Shown here: piece by piece, positions 42,280 to 53,213 of the stretch
How the letters are laid out: every line of letters starts with the position of its first letter
Numbering within the stretch: position 1 is the stretch's first letter
DNA from: Candidula unifasciata
Lineage: Eukaryota; Mollusca; Gastropoda; Stylommatophora; Geomitridae
DNA length: 64,000 nucleotides
Direction of reading: 5' to 3'
NCBI GenBank assembly: GCA_905116865.2
Contig: CAJHNH020002791.1
Span: 520,169-584,168, forward strand
Notes under the pieces: model-generated
Database searches by the model: none
The model's input: the letters and a program-made list of their open reading frames with translations, nothing else
Told to the model about the DNA's origin: nothing
Translations under genes and position numbers: made by a program

Positions 42280-42746
42280 TCATTTGCTCAATTGTAACTT
42301 GACATTTGCTTGTTGCAGGAAAGATAGACTGACTGATTCATTTTGTTTCTGTTCATTTGCTCAATTGTAACTTGACATTTGCTTGTTGCAGGAAAGATAG
42401 ACTGACTGATTCATTTTGTTTCTGTTCATTTGCTCAATTGTAACTTGACATTTGCTTGTTGCAGGAAAGATAGACTGACTGATTCATTTTGTTTCTGTTC
42501 ATTTGCTCAATTGTAACTTGACATTTGCTTGTTGCAGGAAAGATAGACTGACTGATTCATTTTGTTTCTGTTCATTTGCTCAATTGTAACTTGACGCTTG
42601 TTGCAGGAAAGATCTGACTGATTCATGTTCTTTCTGTTCATTTGCTCAATTGTAACTTGACAATTGCTTGTTGCAGGAAAGATCTGACTTATTCATTTTG
42701 TTTCTGTTCATGTGCTCAATTGTAACTTGACATTTGCTTGTTGCAG
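42280..42746 (+). promoter_or_regulatory. seven tandem 3' splice sites
   Basis: A unit of 69-73 bp holding 'ctcaattgtaacttgac' (branchpoint-like TGTAAC) and 'tttgcttgttgcag' occurs seven times. The AGs end at 42318, 42391, 42464, 42537, 42606, 42676 and 42746. The first six are followed by 'gaaagat', the last by the SLC30A6 coding sequence. The spacing is exactly 73, 73 and 73, then 69, 70 and 70. Confidence 0.95.
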
Positions 42747-42831
42747 GCCAAGAAGATCATGTTCTTCCTTGGATTTACCACAATGACAACGTGCGTGCTC
42801 TTGTACTGGTCTCATACGACAACCAGCATGG
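42747..42831 (+). CDS. SLC30A6: zinc transporter 6 (ZnT6), first exon visible
   Basis: It encodes 'AKKIMFFLGFTTMTTCVLLYWSHTTTSM', which aligns with 'SWKILLFGVINLICTGFLLMWCSSTNSI' of vertebrate ZnT6, the first transmembrane helix. It is bounded by TTGCAG and a GTAGGA donor and leaves phase 1. ZnT6 is a Golgi cation-diffusion-facilitator protein that does not itself move zinc. It forms a heterodimer with ZnT5 that loads zinc into enzymes such as alkaline phosphatase. The 30-odd N-terminal residues before this point were not found, so at least one upstream exon is missing from this annotation. Confidence 0.9.
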
Positions 42832-42862
42832 GTAGGAATCCTCAAAATTTGTTTCTTTCTCT

Positions 42863-43160
42863 ACTACTTCTTCATGTTCTCCGGCTTTAAACTCCAGTGG
42901 GAAGTTCTGGTTCCTCGTCTACTTCTAGACTTTTGTCTTTTTCCAGAACTTGAGTTTTGTCTGCATAACTGTTTTACACATCTGGTTTATTTTGTTTACA
43001 AACTGTTGGTTCCTTGCCTCTCAGGCAGATGCATCCTGACTTGGTAGGAATTACAACCTAATCAGTGACCTTTTATGGCATGCTTGCTGGTGTTCTCCCC
43101 GCCTCTCCCCCCCCCCCCCCCCCCCACGCCAAATTTAGCCATGGAACCCACAAAGATACA
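42863..43160 (-). mobile_element. GAA-tailed retroposon copy in intron
   Basis: Carries 'ctttaaactccagtgggaag', 'ttgcctctcaggcagatgca' and 'atggaacccaca'. A C run at 43110-43127 interrupts it. Confidence 0.8.
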
Positions 43161-43196
43161 AAAGCAGTATAATCTTTAGACTCTTTAAGGACTGTT

Positions 43197-43660
43197 AATC
43201 ATCATCACGTGCCCCCTCCCGACTGGCGTAGGTTTTCATGCATCTCCACAGATCTCGGTCTCTTATCCTCTGGATAAATTCTACTGATATTATCCCTGTG
43301 TGCCATCGTCACAATCCATTCGTCATCATGTCTCTCTGTCTGCCTCTCATTCTTCTATCCCTAATCTTCTCAGTCGTCACAATATTCTCCAAAGTCTTCC
43401 CCCTCATCACATGACTTAAAAAAAGTGCTTGTCTTCTCTTTTATAGCTGTATATATTGATCTACTTTCATTAGCTTCTTTCAAGCAATCCTCGTTAGTTA
43501 CTCTGGCAGTCCAAGGGATTCTTAACATTCATCTGAGAAGCCACATCTCCATCACCTCCTAGTTCTTATTAAAGTGTGCATTCACATTCCATGATTCACT
43601 ACCATACAGTGTAATGAATGGAATACCCAAGGACGTAGAAGAAGTTCCTGAGTGTGACGG
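43197..43660 (-). pseudogene. RTE-like LINE 3' part
   Basis: Minus strand related to 21135-21365 and 34900-35370 ('RMRGRQRDMMT', 'RIPWTARVTNEDCLKEAN'-like reading), ending near a 'gatgatta' tail at 43197. Heavily mutated. Confidence 0.75.
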
Positions 43661-43964
43661 TTTAGGTTCAAGGGTCAGTAAAGAGAAAACCCAGGAAAGA
43701 GTGTATGAAGTAAGTGTGGTTTTTTTCTAAATACGGTTGAGCGATTAGAAGCGGAATTCTCAAAAACGAAGAGAAAGGATCGTTCAATCATACACTGGAA
43801 AAAACCAATCTTCTTTTCTTTAACATCGTATTTTGACTTCTATGAGTTCAGACATTGTTCGCCTTATACACACTCCATTAGGTAGTTCATTCTATTGCTG
43901 CTTTTTATTTGTTCTGAAATAACCACATCTTTTGTTTTGGCTTTAAAAATCTAGGGCTGACAAT

Positions 43965-44602
43965 ATGCAGTGAGGGTAGTTCCAGAAAAATGATCACAAG
44001 TGAGGGTAGTTCCAGAAAAATGATCACAAGTGAGGGTAGTTCAAGAGAAATGATCACAAGTGAGGGTAGTTCCAGAAAAATAATCACAAGTGAGGGTAGT
44101 TCCAGAAAAACGATCACAAGTGAGGGTAGTTCCAGAAAAATAATCACAAGTGAGGGTAGTTCCAGAAAAACGATCACAAGTGAGGGTAGTTCAAGAGAAA
44201 TGATCACAAGTGAGTGTAGTTCCAGAAAAATGATCACAAGTGAGGGTAGTTCAAGAAAAATGATCACAAGTGAGGGTAGTTCAAGAAAAACGATCACAAG
44301 TGAGGGTAGTTCAAGAAGAACGATCACAAGTGAGGGTAGTTCAAGAAAAACGATCACAAGTGAAGGTAGCTCAAGAGAAATGATCACAAGTGAGGATAGT
44401 TCCAGAAAAATGATCACAAGTGAGGGTAGTTCAAGAAAAACGATCACAAGTGAGGGTAGTTCAAGAAAAATGATCACAAGTGAGGGTAGTTCAAGAAAAA
44501 TGATCACAAGTGAGGGTAGTTCAAGAAAAACGTTCACATGTGAGGGTAGTTCAAGAAAAACGATCATAAGTAAGAGTAGTTCAAGAAAAACTATCACAAG
44601 AT
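43965..44602. repeat. 30-bp minisatellite, about 21 copies
   Basis: Unit 'gtgagggtagttccagaaaa' plus 'atgatcacaa'. As 30 is a multiple of three, both strands are open (SEGSSRKMIT on plus, LPSLVIIFLE on minus). It is intronic in SLC30A6 and not a gene. Confidence 0.96.
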
Positions 44603-44654
44603 GACTCACAATTGACTCAACACAGCTTTTATTTGACCATGTCTTTTTGTTCTT

Positions 44655-44868
44655 CGCTAGTGGAGGGGGACTTTTTTTTTTTAATGACCTTGACTCCCAG
44701 GTCAACCCAACCTTGAGTGGGTACTGGGTGCAGTCCAGGGAAGTAAATGAGGTCTGCAGGATGCTGACCACATCACCCATCTTGTGCTGATTGGTCTATA
44801 AAAATATAGGTCCAGCCCTATATGCCCTATACGCCTAAAGGCGTGGAAAAGGGACTTTTACTTTTTGT
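44655..44868 (+). mobile_element. SINE-A, head missing
   Basis: The body starts at the T run and 'gaccttgactcccaggtcaa' and ends 'cgcctaaaggcgtggaaaaggg' with a T-rich end. Confidence 0.85.
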
Positions 44869-45007
44869 CCTGACTTAAAGCTTGAACTTCAGATTTAGAA
44901 AGGTTAAATTATTTGCTGAGAAAGTTAAGAGAAAGAGACTTCAAATATGTTTTCAGTTTATTTTCCTGATTATTCATTAATCTGTTTTCCTTTTTTTCCC
45001 TCCACAG

Positions 45008-45050
45008 CTCTGACTGCATTTAGCTTTCTTTTGATAATTGACATCCTCAG
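45008..45050 (+). CDS. SLC30A6: ZnT6, second visible exon (microexon of 43 nt)
   Basis: A (split) LTAFSFLLIIDIL, the start of the second helix, aligned with 'ALTAYTYLTIFDLF' in vertebrates. Acceptor CCACAG; donor GTTTGT is weak. In zinc-transporting relatives this helix has HxxxD. Here the D is kept (residue 40 of the visible protein) but the H position is Leu, as in vertebrate ZnT6. Confidence 0.88.
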
Positions 45051-45899
45051 GTTTGTCTGATTTTTTTTCCCTCTTAATTTGTCTGGTTGTCTTGTTTGTT
45101 TTTTGAATTGTGTTTTGAAAGTTGATGCTGGTAACAAAATATATTTTTGTTTATTACTTACCAGAAATTGTTAAGGGGACAGCAAACTTGATAGTAACAC
45201 ACTCATTTGGAAGGCTTTTTGACTGTGCCCAATGTGGATTTTGTTGTGAACTGCAGAATGGGCAAGTAGCCTGTTGGCAGAGATAAGTGGTGGTGCCTTA
45301 TGCAATTAATTGTGTGTGCAACTACTGATCTTTTGTAACAGCTGCTTTCATTGATGATGATCTACATTTCTATTGTTGGACTGTTTGTGCTGGCATTTCT
45401 GGTGCCTGCCTTATGCATTTTATATGTATGTATACTACTGTCTCGCTATATCTAATCAGGTGCATACTGCAGAAACAATTAAATAAATTAAGGAAATAAA
45501 TTAATCCTTTTGACTAAAATACCAAATTGACCAAACACAAAATGAGCTTCCTCTTTTACCAGGGCAAAATTCAGGTTCACAACCATGTCTTTTTGTCTGC
45601 ACAATTTAGCATTATTTTATTCAATTGATGCTATAGTTTATGTTATGTGGCATTGATATTCATGCTTGTCTACAACCTTCTATCTGATATACTTTGAAGA
45701 AATGTACTTGTAAGAAGATAAGTACTTGGAAATAACGGGTGACTGCAGTTGGGTTATTATGAAGAATGAACTGAACACACCACACATACACAAACAAATT
45801 AACACACACAAATTAGAAAGCCCGATTGAGGAACGGAGACACAGACAGTAAGTTAACTTTTCAATCAAATTAAATGTCAGTGAACAAAACATTAGGAAT
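45051..45899. other. intron sequence without recognised features
   Basis: AT-rich intron between the second and third visible exons. No repeat recognised. Confidence 0.5.
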
Positions 45900-46215
45900 A
45901 CTTTACTAAAGGTAAAGGTAAGGTCGGGAGATGTAAACCAGCGTCATTGTACACGGTTATAAACCAGAAGTGCTCTGCCAACAGTACAGACAGCTGTTAA
46001 GAAACGGTTCGCTTGTGTCGCCATCTGCACGCAACTCCATAGCTACAACGACGTTCCTCCATTTACCCCAGAGTGTTAACTCTGGTACCCATTACCCAGA
46101 GGCTGAGTGAACACCGGGAACCGCCCGGTTTCAAACACCGGCCGTGGCTGCAGCCAGTCGCAGCTGGATTTGAAAGCGAGTCTCCTATCCTTCTGCGCTA
46201 ACGCGGCCCTCTACA
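45900..46215 (-). mobile_element. tRNA-derived SINE of another family
   Basis: The minus strand begins 'gagggccgcgttagcgcaga' (A-box-like) with 'tttcaaatccagc' (B-box-like). The body extends to a 'ttacctttac' end near 45908. It is different from SINE-A and SINE-B. Confidence 0.6.
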
Positions 46216-46343
46216 GATACAAAATAAAATGGCCCCCCTATAAAGTAATCTTGATGACAACAGCAACAAATTTAAATAACAATGGTTGTGTTTTCTTTCG
46301 TAAGTACTTATTGCCGTTATTTTCTGTTGATCTTCTTTTACAG

Positions 46344-46409
46344 CCTGCTCACATGCCTGTTGAGTGTGTGGATCCAGATGCAGCAGCCTGTTAGTACATA
46401 TTCTTTTGG
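46344..46409 (+). CDS. SLC30A6: ZnT6, third visible exon
   Basis: S (split) LLTCLLSVWIQMQQPVSTYSFG (split), the end of helix 2 and the cytosolic loop before helix 3. It aligns with 'SLMTCLISYWVTLRKPSPVYSFGFERLEV'; the 'P..(V/T)YSFG' motif is a hallmark of the family. Acceptor TTTACAG, donor GTAAGT. Confidence 0.93.
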
Positions 46410-46804
46410 GTAAGTTCCCACTTTCGACCAGGGGTGTGTTGTGTCAACCATTTTTGATCAGATAAACACAATGTAATCATGCATTTAGAGCAAGACAAAC
46501 AAATGTTCTGTAACACATCTGCATGAAGGTGTATGCAGAAAGTTCTTCACCAATTGATTTGAAATTTTGAGACAACTTTGCATTAGAATACGCGCATGTT
46601 TTTATATGAGTGTTGCACAAAGCACGAACTACGTAGTTCCAGTGATGATCACATAGGCATCTTGTTTTTGTTTTCCAACGATCCGATTTCTTTTTCGTTG
46701 CAGAATTCCTGAACTTTGACTGTTGACCTCATAAATCTGCATACACCTGTATGATATAGTACATTTTTTTAGTTGTTGTGATGCTTGTGGTGGTAGTAGT
46801 AGTA
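46410..46804. other. intron sequence without recognised features
   Basis: No repeat identified with confidence. Confidence 0.4.
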
Positions 46805-46925
46805 CTGGTAATCGATGCGTGATGTGGTAAATATTACACTGGCCACATTTACTTCTAATTAAAATTCCTGCTATCCATTTTAGTCTGGGTGGACACGGAT
46901 GCCAAGGTCAGTTAAAAAAAAGGTT
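46805..46925 (-). mobile_element. SINE-A scrap, diverged
   Basis: The minus strand retains the body around 'tgaccttggcatccgtgtcc' and 'ggccagtgtaatatttacca'. Ends are missing. Confidence 0.6.
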
Positions 46926-47088
46926 TGATGAATTTCAAATCCCTCGGAGAGGGAGAAAGGAGTTATCTGTGGATTGAGGTGAGGGGTATAGTGATGACAG
47001 CAGCTGTTAACTGAAAGAGCTGAAAACATTATTCAAATTTTCATTTTTAAAATTATTTATATTTTTATAATGCTACCTCAGCTGTTCT

Positions 47089-47095
47089 CGTTTTT

Positions 47096-47126
<31 letters not shown>

Positions 47127-47127
47127 G
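47089..47127. repeat. T run followed by G run
   Basis: About 15 T then about 20 G. Likely unstable and hard to sequence. Confidence 0.9.
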
Positions 47128-47520
47128 TGTAAAGCGCACAGTAATTAACTTCACTTTGAACTGTAAAAAACATACAGAAAGCTTTACCATGTGATAGAGA
47201 AAGAACCACTTTATAAAGTCATAATGCTACACTATAAACAGCCGCTAATATAAGGACACAATTATATGTTGCGTGTTCTAGAGTCGGCAAACCAGACCAT
47301 CTCTATATCTGCGCAGACTATGAATGTGAAATTAACTATGTTTGAAACATGAGCTTTTTATTTTCTTTCTTTTCCATTCAGCCAGACTGGGCTACAGCGA
47401 TGCGTGGCCAGGTATATTTAGTACATTATAGTGGTGAAAGTAATATAGTAACATAATATGTTTTCACAAGAAAAAGAAATTATGTGGTTTTGATGAAAGA
47501 CATGATGGTCTTATCCCCAG

Positions 47521-47601
47521 ATATGAACGTTTTGAGGTGTTGGCGGTCTTCTCCTGCACAATGTTGGCACAACTCGGAGCTTTGTTTATTATAAAAGAAA
47601 G
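47521..47601 (+). CDS. SLC30A6: ZnT6, fourth visible exon
   Basis: G (split) YERFEVLAVFSCTMLAQLGALFIIKE, the third helix, aligned with 'GFERLEVLAVFASTVLAQLGALFILKE'. It is the best-conserved stretch of the gene. Acceptor CCCCAG, donor GTAAAC. Confidence 0.95.
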
Positions 47602-47639
47602 GTAAACACCCAAGCAGCATTTTTGTTCAGTTTCCATCT

Positions 47640-47960
47640 GCTTATACTCCCCACTTTGTGTTTGTCATGTCTTCCACAGTCTTCTGTCTCATCCACTCAT
47701 GATCATTTATGATACTTTCTGCGTGCGTTTCAGGGCCACCTAACGAGCGTCTCATATAAGGACGAATAATTAGGTACGTTTCCTTCGAAAATAATTGCAT
47801 TTGTCTGAAAGCTGAGCGACCAATTCTCTGCATATACAAATAAGCCAGATCTGTACAACAAATGTGCATACAAAGCCCGAATTCTGGAACAAGACCAAAG
47901 TTCATAAGTGGACAAACAACCAGAATTTTCTTCAGATGAATGCAAAAAAAGATTTCTGAT
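47640..47960 (+). mobile_element. GAA-tailed retroposon copy
   Basis: Plus-strand copy with 'gcatttgtctgaaagctgag', 'ccagatctgtacaac', 'attctggaacaagacca' and 'cagaattttc', followed by 'tgcaaaaaaag' in place of a long GAA tail. Confidence 0.75.
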
Positions 47961-48253
47961 ACATAAGTTTTTAACCATGTCGGGATTAGATCAACATTCT
48001 ACAACACAGCTGCTACACGGACATACTGTGTATGTTCATATTTGAGTGCAGACTTCAGAGAGGGAGAAAAGTGAATGATGTATATTATGTGTGTGTGTGT
48101 GTGTGTTTAGTGTTCAGTGAAGTGTGTCTCTGCTAATAAACATATGACATGTGAAAGTGTTGAGTATACCCGTGTGTGAACAGAATGAAAGCTGAGGTGA
48201 GCAGATTGTTAGGCAGGTCTGTTTGTTCAGTTTTAGATAACTTGAGATTTTAT

Positions 48254-48460
<207 letters not shown>

Positions 48461-48547
48461 TCTTTCTTTAAAAACAAAGCTTGAATTATTACAAGTGTAA
48501 AGTCAGTGCAATCATATTCCCAACATATTATGTCTTCTTCCTTTCAG

Positions 48548-48583
48548 CGTGGAGCGGCTGCTGTTCCCCCCAGAGGTTCACAC
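48548..48583 (+). CDS. SLC30A6: ZnT6, fifth visible exon (36 nt)
   Basis: S (split) VERLLFPPEVH T (split), the short luminal loop after helix 3, aligned with 'ESAERFLEQPEIHTGR'. Acceptor TTTCAG, donor GTAAGT. The small size is supported by phase continuity on both sides. Confidence 0.9.
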
Positions 48584-48654
48584 GTAAGTTTGTCCAGAAA
48601 CATTTAGATTCCATCTTATTATGGGCCTTAGTTAGTCAACCGATTATCTTCATT

Positions 48655-49220
48655 GCGCATCCTGTACTGCCTTCTTTCACTATTCTGGACTACCCTCTTT
48701 CACCATTCTGTACTGCCCTCTTTCACCATTCTGTACTGCCCTCTTTCAGCATTCTGGACTGCCCTCTTTCACCATTCTGTACTACCCTCTTTCACCATTC
48801 TGTACTACCCTCTTTCACCATTCTGTACTACCCTCTTTCACCATTCTAGACTACCCTCTTTCACCATTCTGTACTACCCTCTTTCACCATTCTAGACTAC
48901 CCTCTTTCACCATTCTGTACTACCTTCTTTCACCATTCTAGACTACCCTCTCTCACCATTCTAGACTACCCTCTTTCACCATTCTATACTATCCTCTTTC
49001 ACCATTCTGTACTACCCTCTTTCACCAATTAAGACTACCCTCTTTCACCATTCTAACTACCCTCTTTCACCATTCTGTACTACCCTCTTTCACCATTCTG
49101 TACTACCCTCTTTCACCATTCTGTACTACCCTCTTTCACCATTCTGTACTACCCTCTTTCACCATTCTGTACTACCCTCTTTCACCATTCTGTACTACCC
49201 TCTTTCACCATTCTGTACTG
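48655..49220. repeat. 23-bp pyrimidine-rich minisatellite, about 24 copies
   Basis: Unit 'ctaccctctttcaccattct' plus 'gta'. Variants 'ctaga' and 'ctgga' at the junction. It begins 70 bp after a donor. Confidence 0.95.
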
Positions 49221-49373
49221 AATGCTGCAATCAATTCTAATAATAGTGGTAACTCTCTTCTTGAGTTGACTTTCTTCCAGTTCTAGTGACAGTTTTTGAG
49301 TCTGTTTCAGAGTTCAGGGAAAGATATAAAACCGTACGGAAAGTGTATTATCAAGCTTCACAATAATAAGAGG

Positions 49374-49635
49374 GAGTCTCAGTGGCAGAGCGGCTAGGCG
49401 CGCGGAAGGTCATGGGTTCGCTCCCTAGCGGAGCCGGACTTTTCTTCAAAAATGGCCTTGGCTCACAGGTCGACCCAGCTTTGAGTGGGTACCGGGAGCA
49501 GTCCAGGGAAGTAGAGGCGGCCGGCGTGATGCTGACCATATCACCCATCTTGTGCCTTTGGTCTACAAAATATAGGTCTAGCCCTGTATGCCCTATATGC
49601 CTAAAGGCGTGGGAAAGGGTCCTTTATCTTTTTTA
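49374..49635 (+). mobile_element. SINE-A, full length
   Basis: Head 'gtggcagagcggctaggcgc', B box 'gggttcgctccc', full body with 'gtgggtaccgggagcagtcc' and the tail 'tgcctaaaggcgtgggaaag'. Confidence 0.9.
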
Positions 49636-50019
49636 CTTATAATATAACAAACAAAACGCGAACATTGCGGCTATGGAGCCTTCAGAGTTCATGCTATAGT
49701 GGTCTTAGTTATGTTGTCAGGTTCAATTTGCTTGCTTTGCCGTGATTGTAATCCCTACATTAAAATCTAGGGCCTTTGTGTTAGATAAAGTCCACAGAGA
49801 CGTATTGACTATTAACCCTTTTGTACCGTGAATGCTAACAAAACTTGGTAATGAATCCATAGGAGTTTCAAGAAAATCCTTTAGAAACATCAACACCAAA
49901 TTAAACAGGTCACTAATGAATTTTGTAAACATTTATTTACATAACAAATTTTTCAGAAATACATAAAGATATCTAAAGGGATAATCAGTAAACAAGCAGA
50001 ATGAAGCATTAAATGGAAT
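49636..50019. other. intron sequence without recognised features
   Basis: AT-rich; no repeat recognised. Confidence 0.4.
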
Positions 50020-50312
50020 ACACTTCTACTTCTTCGAGTTCACTGGCTGTTAACACTGGCAGAAAGTTTTGGTTGTTCATCCACCTCTCGACTATAGACT
50101 TGTTCCAGATCTCGAGTGTTGCTTGCACATAGGTTTTATATGTCTAGCTTAATTTGTATGCAGACTGTTGGTTCCTTGCCTCTCAGGCAGATGCACTTTG
50201 ACTTCAAACGAAGCCTCCAATTAGTTGACTCTTATGACGTGCTTTTTTGGGGAGGCAGGGGGTCTATTCTTATTTTCCCTCACAATTGGGCCCTGGAACC
50301 CAAAAGGGGAAT
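50020..50312 (-). mobile_element. GAA-tailed retroposon copy next to an exon
   Basis: Complete family landmarks from 'cttctacttcttcg' to 'ggaacccaaaagggga'. It ends about 65 bp before the acceptor of the sixth visible exon. Confidence 0.85.
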
Positions 50313-50378
50313 GATGGTTATATCTAATGCCTTTTTTAAACTTCATTTTCTGGAAGAAGAGTTTGTATTTTCTTCCAG

Positions 50379-50522
50379 GGGGCGACTGTTGGTGGCCACA
50401 GCCTTTGGTCTCTTTGTGCATCTGTCAGTGATATATGCTGTCCGAAACCGGGCTTTCAGTCACGTCATCGACGCTTCCAGCTCCAGCTGGCTTCAGGAAC
50501 ACGTCACAGACATGAGTGAAAG
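50379..50522 (+). CDS. SLC30A6: ZnT6, sixth visible exon
   Basis: T (split) GRLLVATAFGLFVHLSVIYAVRNRAFSHVIDASSSSWLQEHVTDMSE S (split). It covers helix 4 and the cytosolic loop, aligned with 'GRLLVGTFVALCFNLFTMLSIRNKPFAYVSEAASTSWLQEHVADLSR'. The SSWLQEHV.D motif identifies ZnT6 specifically. Transporting members have a His-rich loop here, which this protein lacks. Acceptor TTCCAG, donor GTACCG. Confidence 0.96.
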
Positions 50523-51400
50523 GTACCGGCTTTCTCCTGCCATGTTTTAGTCAGGTTTATGACAGTAAGAGTAGGTTACCTTTTATGTAACAATAAAAAA
50601 AAATATATACTGTTTTGAAAAAAAATTGCAGTTATTTGATGGCACGTTTTTTGTAATTGACGCTTAAAAACTAACAATTGATGACCCAGGTGCAAATAAA
50701 AATTACAATAAAACTTGTCAGTCCATCGTTTGAACCCTTAGTTATTTTGTGTGCAATTTAAATAATGTCACTCATAGATATTACAAATATTTTGAATGTC
50801 AGAATTGCGTTCTTTTCTATGCATTTTGATTAATTTAATTCTAAAAAATGTTTATATAGTATAGTTGTATGTCCTTTACAGAATGTCATGCATCCCCCAG
50901 CATTTTTCGGCTCTTTGTGGTTTTACTAGTCAATTTTATGTTCGGTAGTTTGCCATTGTTTCACAACTCTGATGCTGTAAACAGGCACAACACAATTATG
51001 TTCATTCAAACGAACGAAAAGAAGAACTTAAGTTTGTAAATTTGTGTGTGAAGAAAACTAAAAAGAGAGCAGAACTCTTCGGCAGACAAGAGGACACAGT
51101 CACCTTCTTGTCGACAGAAGCTGTATTACAGACAGATCTTGAGATTATTTATACAAGTAACAACATCTTTGACTCATTGACAATGTCAGTGTAGGTTAGG
51201 CTTAACTCTTTCAGTACCAAGGAACGCAACGTATGTTCATAGATTCCTACCTAGAAGCTTAATGAATGCAAGATGCGCTGATTTTACCTCTCTTGACTAC
51301 TCCTTGGGCCTCTGATGCTAAACCCCTGGAACTGAAAGAGTTATGGCCCCCATGTCCATACCTTGGGATGTAGCGGGCATACGGTAAAATCTCCGTACTT
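50523..51400. other. intron sequence without firm features
   Basis: AT-rich. A scrap around 50870-50960 ('gtcctttacagaatgtcatgc', 'gtagtttgccattg') resembles the SINE-B body. Confidence 0.4.
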
Positions 51401-51862
51401 TAACTGGCACACTGGTGCTCAGTGGATGACGTGATCAGCATCACACATGTCACTTTTACTTCCCAGAACAATTTTAGCTACCCATTCTAGACTGGAGAGG
51501 TGTTGTATTTACTTGTAACTCACAAAATGCAAGGACTTTACAGATTTCCTGACTTTCACACAGATGAAATAGGAAACAAAGTTTCAGCAAAGGACCATTT
51601 TCATGCCTTTGGCACCTTGGACATATGGTGCTAAATCTGTATCTGTATAGGCCAATACGCACTTCATGGGTGATGGGGTCATTACATTCCAGCCGCCTTT
51701 ACTTCCTGGGACTTTACCTGGTACCCATTTTAGACTGGATCAACCTGGGAGCTAAGTTAGTTTTTGAAAAAAAAAAAAAAACTCTGACTTCATGCGAGTT
51801 TGAACCTACAACTTTTTGGTTCGAAGGCAAGCATTTAACTGCTACAACACTGGCTGCAAGAT
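51401..51862 (-). mobile_element. two SINE-A copies in tandem, minus strand
   Basis: 51401-51500 is a body scrap. 51590-51862 is a fuller copy with head 'gccagtgttgtagcagttaa' and B-box-like 'ggttcaaactc'. Both are diverged. Confidence 0.75.
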
Positions 51863-52007
51863 GAAATTGTAGTTACGTTAATCTTTTAAAGCAGCCATAA
51901 AACAGTGATAGTTTATTGGCTGTGTGTGTTGACTGGCTGTGTGTTTACTGACCATGCATTTATTAAACGTGTTTGTTGACTTTTGTTTGAATATTGATTT
52001 ATTTCAG

Positions 52008-52127
52008 CCTGTGTTCAATTGTCCCTGGACTGAGCAAGCTACTACTCCCAAGAATTAACCCCTTCTCTCTAATAGGCTTCACATGTAGCTGTGCAATACT
52101 AGTGACATACCTCCTCATTGATACCCA
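52008..52127 (+). CDS. SLC30A6: ZnT6, seventh visible exon
   Basis: S (split) LCSIVPGLSKLLLPRINPFSLIGFTCSCAILVTYLLIDT Q (split), a loop and helix 5, aligned with 'SLCGIIPGLSSIFLPRMNPFVLIDLAGAFALCITYMLIEI'. The HxxxD zinc site of transporting members is absent from helix 5. Acceptor TTTCAG, donor GTAAGT. Confidence 0.95.
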
Positions 52128-53213
52128 GTAAGTTTCTATGTTCAGTTCTCAAAAACTCACTGATTGTTACATTAAATGTGGCATGGTGACCTCTGTCACA
52201 GGCCTCCAGAAAAATCTCCAGTTTGAAATGACATCAGTATTTTATTTATATGTATATATAAAAACAATACACATGCATTTCAAAAAATTTCCATGCAGAT
52301 TTCTCTCCATTCTATTTTCAGTGTAGTTGTGTATTTCTGTGCACAAATAGTCCTTGAATTATGAACCACATTCGTTCTTAATCAACTGCACACCAGTGGC
52401 GTCTGTTCTCTGACTGGCCATTTAGCATCAAGTCTCTCATTGTAGCTGATGATCTTAATTAACTAGGACTTATTTTGGGGGGTAGGGCTTATGTTAAAAG
52501 ATTTCTGAAAAATCGTGCAAGGGCTTATTTTTGAAGTTGGTCTGAATTTCCGGGAAAAACAGTAAGAAAAGTGAGACTTTAGTCTATCACGTATATCATA
52601 TACCGCTGGGGAACCTCGGAGCCATCAAAACACCATGATGAACATATTGTCTTTTATTGATTGACACTCACATATGTACAAGAAAGAAGTACAGATAGAA
52701 GGAACTAGATCAGTAGTTTTTAACCTTTTTTCAGTTACTGCCCCAGTTTGTTGTTGTTGTTGTTGTTATCGATCTAGCGGCACGTGAGCTTTCGCCCTCT
52801 AGCCCAATGCCATGTAGTGGAATGTGCATGTTTTCACAAGCTGTTCTTTTTGTCCATACATGGTGTTCCACTTGTCTGGTCTCAGAGGGAGTAGCATTCC
52901 TCTAGTCTCGCCGAGGGGCACTCAAAGAGATGGTGTTCAACAGTTTTGTAAGGGTAGTTACATAGCTGGCACTCTATGGAGTGTTGTGGCTGTATTCTGT
53001 TTAGATGTTCATTGAGTGGAATGTGTTGTATTCTGAGTCTGAAGATGGTGGCCTGGTCTTTTCTTGTTAGATGGTTAATGCTGTCATTAGGACCCAGTTT
53101 AAAAAAATTTAATTAAAAAGAAGAGGACAAAAAGAGGTCACATAGAAAGTATGGAGATACGTTTTGATCAAAAATATGTTCTTAATTTATTATGAATGCA
53201 TGTTATCTTATTA
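52128..53213. other. intron sequence without firm features
   Basis: Contains a (GTT)n run near 52751. The rest is unrecognised. Confidence 0.4.

Noticed and set aside
50116..50550. 144-residue ORF as an independent gene
   Set aside because: It joins a GAA-retroposon to the sixth visible ZnT6 exon by chance. Only 50379-50522 is coding, bounded by an acceptor and a donor.
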